Positions 30,303 to 33,585 of a DNA stretch of 33,585 nucleotides are shown here, piece by piece. The stretch spans positions 1-33,585 of the forward strand of contig DIGC01000089.1 of the NCBI GenBank assembly GCA_002419445.1, read 5' to 3'. The number at the start of each line of letters is the position of its first letter. Position 1 is the stretch's first letter. Both the position numbers and the translations under genes were made by a program. This DNA comes from Caryophanales bacterium UBA5732. GTDB taxonomy: Bacteria; Bacillota_I; Bacilli_A; Izemoplasmatales; Hujiaoplasmataceae. The notes below the pieces were generated by a model that saw nothing but the letters and a program-made list of their open reading frames with translations, was not told where the DNA came from and made no database searches.

Positions 30303-30342
30303 CAAAAAAAAATCAAGTAAAAAGTTTTTCATTTTACTCGAT
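30303..30342 (-). terminator. Terminator of the GNAT-membrane protein operon
   Basis: An 11-bp stem (ATCGAGTAAAA / TTTTACTTGAT, 30312-30342, one G-T pair) with a 9-nt loop, followed by nine T on the minus strand. Confidence 0.92.
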
Positions 30343-30357
30343 TTATTAATTATTTTT

Positions 30358-30969
30358 CTATTCATCAAACACTTCAGCGTACGGGTTGGTCAGCTCAATG
30401 CCATTTAGTGTGATAACGAGAGGTTCATCGCTGGTTTTTATTACCTCAAATAGAGTAAAAGGACTGTTTAAATCAACATTAAGATCAACAACTTGATCAC
30501 CAATGACAAGTGAATCGTAATTAACTAAGTCTTTATTATATAACATGAAATATAAACTTTCCTCAGTCGCTATAGCCCTTATTACCATTGAAGTATTGGT
30601 TTCATCATTATTATAAAATGAAAAACCAGAATCTAATCCGGAATCGATATAACCAACCAAAAACTCTTGAAAAATATAAAATTCATACACTTGGTTAGTA
30701 TCGCTCTCATTTAATGTTGAATAGACAACGATCCGATATTGTTCAGCTTCAATTGTTTCCACATACTCGTTATCTAGGTGAATTGGAAATGATTTTAAAT
30801 AAAAAGATGTTTTAGGTGAAAAACTAAAATTTGTCAGCAGTAATGTAAATATGACAACTAAAAACGAATAGATAAACCTCGCATATAATTTTTGCGGTTT
30901 TCTCTTTGCGAACCAAATAATATAAACTGAAAATACAATGTAAGCTAAACCTAAATAACCTAAAATCAT
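30358..30969 (-). CDS. Unrecognised two-helix membrane protein with outer domain
   Basis: I do not recognise the family. The 203-aa protein has two hydrophobic helices close together (about 1-20 and 32-50) joined by a basic loop AKRKPQKLYAR, which must be cytoplasmic, so both termini face out. The remaining 150 residues are acidic, beta-rich by eye and extracellular. No lipobox or cleavage site is seen. Its ATG overlaps the stop of the upstream gene (ATGA), a sign of coupled translation and probably of a shared complex with the 400-aa protein. Confidence 0.8.
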   Translation of the reverse strand: MILGYLGLAYIVFSVYIIWFAKRKPQKLYARFIYSFLVVIFTLLLTNFSFSPKTSFYLKSFPIHLDNEYVETIEAEQYRIVVYSTLNESDTNQVYEFYIFQEFLVGYIDSGLDSGFSFYNNDETNTSMVIRAIATEESLYFMLYNKDLVNYDSLVIGDQVVDLNVDLNSPFTLFEVIKTSDEPLVITLNGIELTNPYAEVFDE

Positions 30970-32168
30970 GATTTCCTCTTTCCTAAAGTTCTAAATCTAC
31001 CATGATAGACTAATAAAACTATCAACAAAATTACAAAAGAAGTCGATAAACTAAAAACATCTCCAAAAGCAAATTCTTGAGATCCCGCGAAGAACAAATA
31101 GATATTCTTGACGATAAGGTAAAAATCTTTAATAAATAAAAGAATAGCTACATAAAACAAAATATTTGATTCCTTCATTGCGTTTTTAACATTTCTAGTA
31201 TTGATAATACTTTGAAGAAATTCATCATTTTGTTTGTAATTCTTTCTCACTTCTTCAATTTCAAATCTCTTAGAGATAGCGTTAGCTATTGTTTGTGCTC
31301 CTTTATAACGATAAATATTGATTTGCCATATAGATAAAGTATTAGCAAACTCATTGCTAAATTTTTCATATTCTTTAACGTTAATGCTTTGATTTTCTTC
31401 TAGTGCTTTAGCAACTTTATTATTGGTTCGATAAACGGCGCTCAATTGCATAACTAACAATTCAACAATAAAAATTAATAATCCTTCATATTGTAATCGA
31501 TCATTTCCGTCATCATCATGCAATACCTGATAAATAACTGATTCCGAAACATAAATATCGCTGAAATCATAGACTGCTAAATTTTCAACTGCTAGTTGAT
31601 GGTATTTACTTGAAATAATCTTAGTATCAACCAAACTAGAGTCATTTGTTTCAGTAGCCATATAATACAAAACATCTTCTAATTTACTTTTTTCGTTTTG
31701 GATTAAACAAGTTTTAGCTTCTCCGTTTTTTATAATCTGAAATTCCGACTTTATGAAATCGCTAAGTTTAATTCTTTGGCTAAATTGCAAAACTAAATCT
31801 TCTCTTGTGATTTGATCCAAAAGGTTTGTTGGATTGCCTTCATACCCACAGATAATACCAACTAGTACCGATAATCTAGTTCTTTCACAAGCTGTAACAA
31901 ATAAATTAATCTTTACTTTATCAATTACTTTTTTATTATCAATGTTATCAGACAATTCATCGGCGAGTACTAACAAATCATACTCTCCTATAAAAAACCG
32001 CTCAAAGGCGTTTGAAACTCTGTCTACTAATTCTGATTTAGAAATATTATTTAACTTTTCTAAGTAATCTTCTGCAAATTTATTCCTACTATTGATACTC
32101 AATTTATTTAAATGCAAATAACTGTTTTCAACATGACATGGAATCAGTACAAAAATATCGCTTTTCAT
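30966..32168 (-). CDS. Unrecognised 400-aa protein with C-terminal membrane hairpin
   Basis: I do not recognise the family. Residues 1-335 are soluble, mixed alpha/beta and then strongly helical. Two membrane helices follow (about 336-360 and 372-388), then a basic tail GRFRTLGKRKS, which places the large N-terminal part in the cytoplasm. A long helical region leading into a short membrane hairpin at the C terminus recalls the CorA or RMD1-like layout, but I see no GMN motif. The start overlaps the acetyltransferase stop by 4 nt (ATGA) and the stop overlaps the next start in the same way. Confidence 0.8.
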   Translation of the reverse strand: MKSDIFVLIPCHVENSYLHLNKLSINSRNKFAEDYLEKLNNISKSELVDRVSNAFERFFIGEYDLLVLADELSDNIDNKKVIDKVKINLFVTACERTRLSVLVGIICGYEGNPTNLLDQITREDLVLQFSQRIKLSDFIKSEFQIIKNGEAKTCLIQNEKSKLEDVLYYMATETNDSSLVDTKIISSKYHQLAVENLAVYDFSDIYVSESVIYQVLHDDDGNDRLQYEGLLIFIVELLVMQLSAVYRTNNKVAKALEENQSINVKEYEKFSNEFANTLSIWQINIYRYKGAQTIANAISKRFEIEEVRKNYKQNDEFLQSIINTRNVKNAMKESNILFYVAILLFIKDFYLIVKNIYLFFAGSQEFAFGDVFSLSTSFVILLIVLLVYHGRFRTLGKRKS

Positions 32169-32746
32169 TCTTCGTTATACTCCCTCATAAAATCTTCATA
32201 AGTACCAATATATAGTTTAGCTGAACCTTCTTCTTCATCGAAAATCTCTTTAATGATTTTACATCCAAAACTTTTTAAAATGTGCTCTCCTGGTCCTGAG
32301 ACTGCATAACCGCTAATATCAGAAATTATATAGTTGTCATCATTATATTGTTTAATACGTTCTTTAAATGTTTTTGTGAGGAGTCTAAATAAGCCTTTGC
32401 CCTTAAATTCAGGGTTGATTACCATGGAGATGATAAAAATATGGTGTCTTCTATTTTTTTCAAAAATTTCCATATCTTTAGGTACGATATTATTGTCATA
32501 TAAATTATCGCTTTCTAACATCCCCTCATAAAAAACATCTGTTACTGGGAAGAAACAGATATAACCAATAATTTGATCTTCTTCACGTAAAAGCAAGAAT
32601 GATTCAGGAACTTTTCTAAATCGTTTTGAATCGCTTTCAATATTACCCGCCATAGCCTCTGTGTATACCAATTTATCCAGATGATAAACTTGTGCAAGTT
32701 TGTCTAAATCAAAAGCGCGTGTTTGCTCAACATAGTATTTTTTCAT
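32165..32746 (-). CDS. GNAT-family N-acetyltransferase
   Basis: A 193-aa GNAT-fold protein. The acetyl-CoA-binding motif A is ISMVINPEFKGKGLFRLL (about 107-124, the R/Q-x-x-G-x-G/A element being FKGKGL), preceded by the beta-strand block SFLLLREEDQIIGYICFFPV typical of the fold. The substrate is unknown. First gene of a three-gene unit with 4-nt overlaps, so it likely acts with the two membrane proteins, perhaps by acetylating one of them or a shared target (inference). AGAGGG precedes the ATG. Confidence 0.85.
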   Translation of the reverse strand: MKKYYVEQTRAFDLDKLAQVYHLDKLVYTEAMAGNIESDSKRFRKVPESFLLLREEDQIIGYICFFPVTDVFYEGMLESDNLYDNNIVPKDMEIFEKNRRHHIFIISMVINPEFKGKGLFRLLTKTFKERIKQYNDDNYIISDISGYAVSGPGEHILKSFGCKIIKEIFDEEEGSAKLYIGTYEDFMREYNEE

Positions 32747-32778
32747 CTTATCCCTCTGTAATATAGTAAATTACACCT

Positions 32779-32815
32779 ATTTTATCATTTATTTTTAAAA
32801 AAATATATGTGTAAT
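32779..32815 (-). promoter_or_regulatory. Putative promoter of the GNAT operon within an inverted repeat
   Basis: On the minus strand TGA-TAAAAT, an extended -10 one base from consensus (32779-32787). It is flanked by ATTACAC (32809-32815) and GTGTAAT (32770-32776), a 7-bp inverted repeat 32 nt apart that could be a split operator. The -35 is unclear. Confidence 0.35.
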
Positions 32816-32857
32816 AGAATAAAAACTAAAGAATGCATTTTTTAATTATAAAAAATA

Positions 32858-33490
32858 TTATTCAACCATCGGCACAAACCTGACCCTGCCGAGAGACTTT
32901 TTATTCATCAAGATGTTATCTTTGGAAACTAGATATAAATCTTGCCAGAAACTATTACCGACAGGAATAATCATTTCTCCCTTATTAGTCAACTGACTAA
33001 TTAGTTCTTCGGGAAGATAAGTTGACGCACAGGATACGATAATCTTGTCGAAAGGACATTTTTCAATCCATCCAGAATAACCATTACCACACTTATAATA
33101 GATATTTGCATATCCTTGTTCATCCAATCTTTTTTTCGCAGTTTCTTGCAAAGGTTTTAAAATCTCGATTGTATAAACTTCTTTAGCTAATAGTGATAAC
33201 AAAGCTGTTTGATAACCTGAACCGGTTCCGATTTCTAGCACCTTATCAGTTGCTTTGATATTCAGTTTTTCCATCATATAAGCTACTATGTACGGTTGTG
33301 AAATAGTTTGGTTATAACCTATATCCAAAGGATAATCATTATAAGCTTCTTCGACGTTATTTTCCTTGACAAAAAAATGTCTTTTAACTTTGTAAAAGGC
33401 ATCGATGATAACTTTATTCTTAATACCTCTATTTATTAGTTGTTCTTGAATCATTAAATCTTGTTCTTTTATTAAATCAATTGGCTCCAT
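32858..33490 (-). CDS. pcm: Protein-L-isoaspartate O-methyltransferase
   Basis: PCMT methylates isoaspartyl residues that form as proteins age, starting their repair. The 210-aa protein has the family block YPLDIGYNQTISQPYIVAYM, the SAM-binding motif EIGTGSGYQ (86-94), and the late FDKIIVSCAS and ELISQLTNKGEMIIPVG. I chose the ATG at 33490 since AGAAGG lies 6 nt upstream; a TTG two codons earlier would overlap the spacing. It is preceded by its own promoter and lies 111 nt from the next operon. No clear terminator follows. Confidence 0.94.
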   Translation of the reverse strand: MEPIDLIKEQDLMIQEQLINRGIKNKVIIDAFYKVKRHFFVKENNVEEAYNDYPLDIGYNQTISQPYIVAYMMEKLNIKATDKVLEIGTGSGYQTALLSLLAKEVYTIEILKPLQETAKKRLDEQGYANIYYKCGNGYSGWIEKCPFDKIIVSCASTYLPEELISQLTNKGEMIIPVGNSFWQDLYLVSKDNILMNKKSLGRVRFVPMVE

Positions 33491-33511
33491 ATTCAACCTT
33501 CTTATACTTTA

Positions 33512-33539
33512 ATTATATTTTATTATGAATTAATTACAA
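33512..33539 (-). promoter_or_regulatory. Promoter of pcm
   Basis: On the minus strand -35 TTGTAA (33534-33539), 16-nt spacer, consensus -10 TATAAT (33512-33517). The start would be about 15 nt before the pcm ATG. The last 45 nt of the window beyond it show no feature. Confidence 0.65.
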
Positions 33540-33585
33540 GTTGAAATATGAAATCCTTATCATCTTTACAATTTTTTAAAAAATG

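Noticed and set aside
32821..32857. AT-only hairpin after pcm as terminator
   Set aside because: ATTTTTTA / TAAAAAAT has no GC pairs and no proper T tract after it.
1..33585. Mycoplasma-type code with TGA as Trp
   Set aside because: TGA ends topA and two other genes at expected positions, and conserved Trp residues are TGG.
1..33585. CRISPR array, insertion sequence, prophage or tRNA genes
   Set aside because: No regularly spaced repeats, transposase or phage genes, and no tRNA cloverleaf were seen by eye.

Overview
This window is AT-rich and densely coded. All genes but one lie on the minus strand. Tryptophan is TGG and TGA is a stop (it ends topA, the 400-aa membrane protein gene and the acetyltransferase gene), so the standard bacterial code applies. 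Together with the Firmicutes-type gene order (rpsF-ssb-rpsR, gdpP-rplI-dnaB, prfA-prmC, ylxM-ffh, rpsL-rpsG-fusA-tuf), strong AGGAGG ribosome binding sites and compact proteins, this suggests a Mollicute or close relative that keeps code 11 (Acholeplasma, Izemoplasma, Haloplasma or RF39-like), not a Mycoplasma. The assignment is an inference from gene content.

Layout from left to right. 1-5235: an operon read leftwards with an unrecognised membrane protein, a soluble SftA/FtsK-like DNA translocase, signal peptidase I, the ribosome-assembly GTPase RbgA and RNase HII (cut by the window edge). 5249-6145: a divergent Cof-type HAD phosphatase, the only plus-strand gene. 6340-9131: the SRP genes ftsY-ylxM-ffh. 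9123-9220: a candidate small RNA with three hairpins and exposed C-rich stretches. 9279-11396: topA. 11542-17309: gdpP-rplI (fused), dnaB, prfA, prmC. 17453-18524: rpsF-ssb-rpsR behind a near-consensus promoter. 18587-23872: tkt, tatD, ychF, pncC and a DUF1295 membrane protein. 24059-25730: an APC-family amino-acid permease behind a leader of about 270 nt. 25799-30253: the str operon rpsL-rpsG-fusA-tuf behind a perfect consensus promoter. 30358-32746: a tightly coupled operon of an acetyltransferase and two unrecognised membrane proteins. 32858-33490: pcm.

Most of the window is housekeeping: translation (S6, S7, S12, S18, L9, EF-Tu, EF-G, RF1 and its methylase), protein export (SRP, FtsY, signal peptidase), DNA maintenance (TopA, DnaB, SSB, RNase HII, DNA translocase) and carbon metabolism (transketolase).

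The best candidates for something new are: (1) cyclic-di-AMP phosphodiesterase GdpP fused in frame to ribosomal protein bL9, with a full internal ribosome binding site kept at the junction; (2) a permease leader encoding a 22-residue peptide with a Phe-Tyr-His-Tyr-Met-Trp run, followed by hairpins and an intrinsic terminator, which looks like translation-coupled attenuation; (3) the candidate small RNA between topA and ftsY; (4) the GNAT plus two-membrane-protein operon. No rRNA, tRNA, CRISPR array, insertion sequence or prophage was seen.
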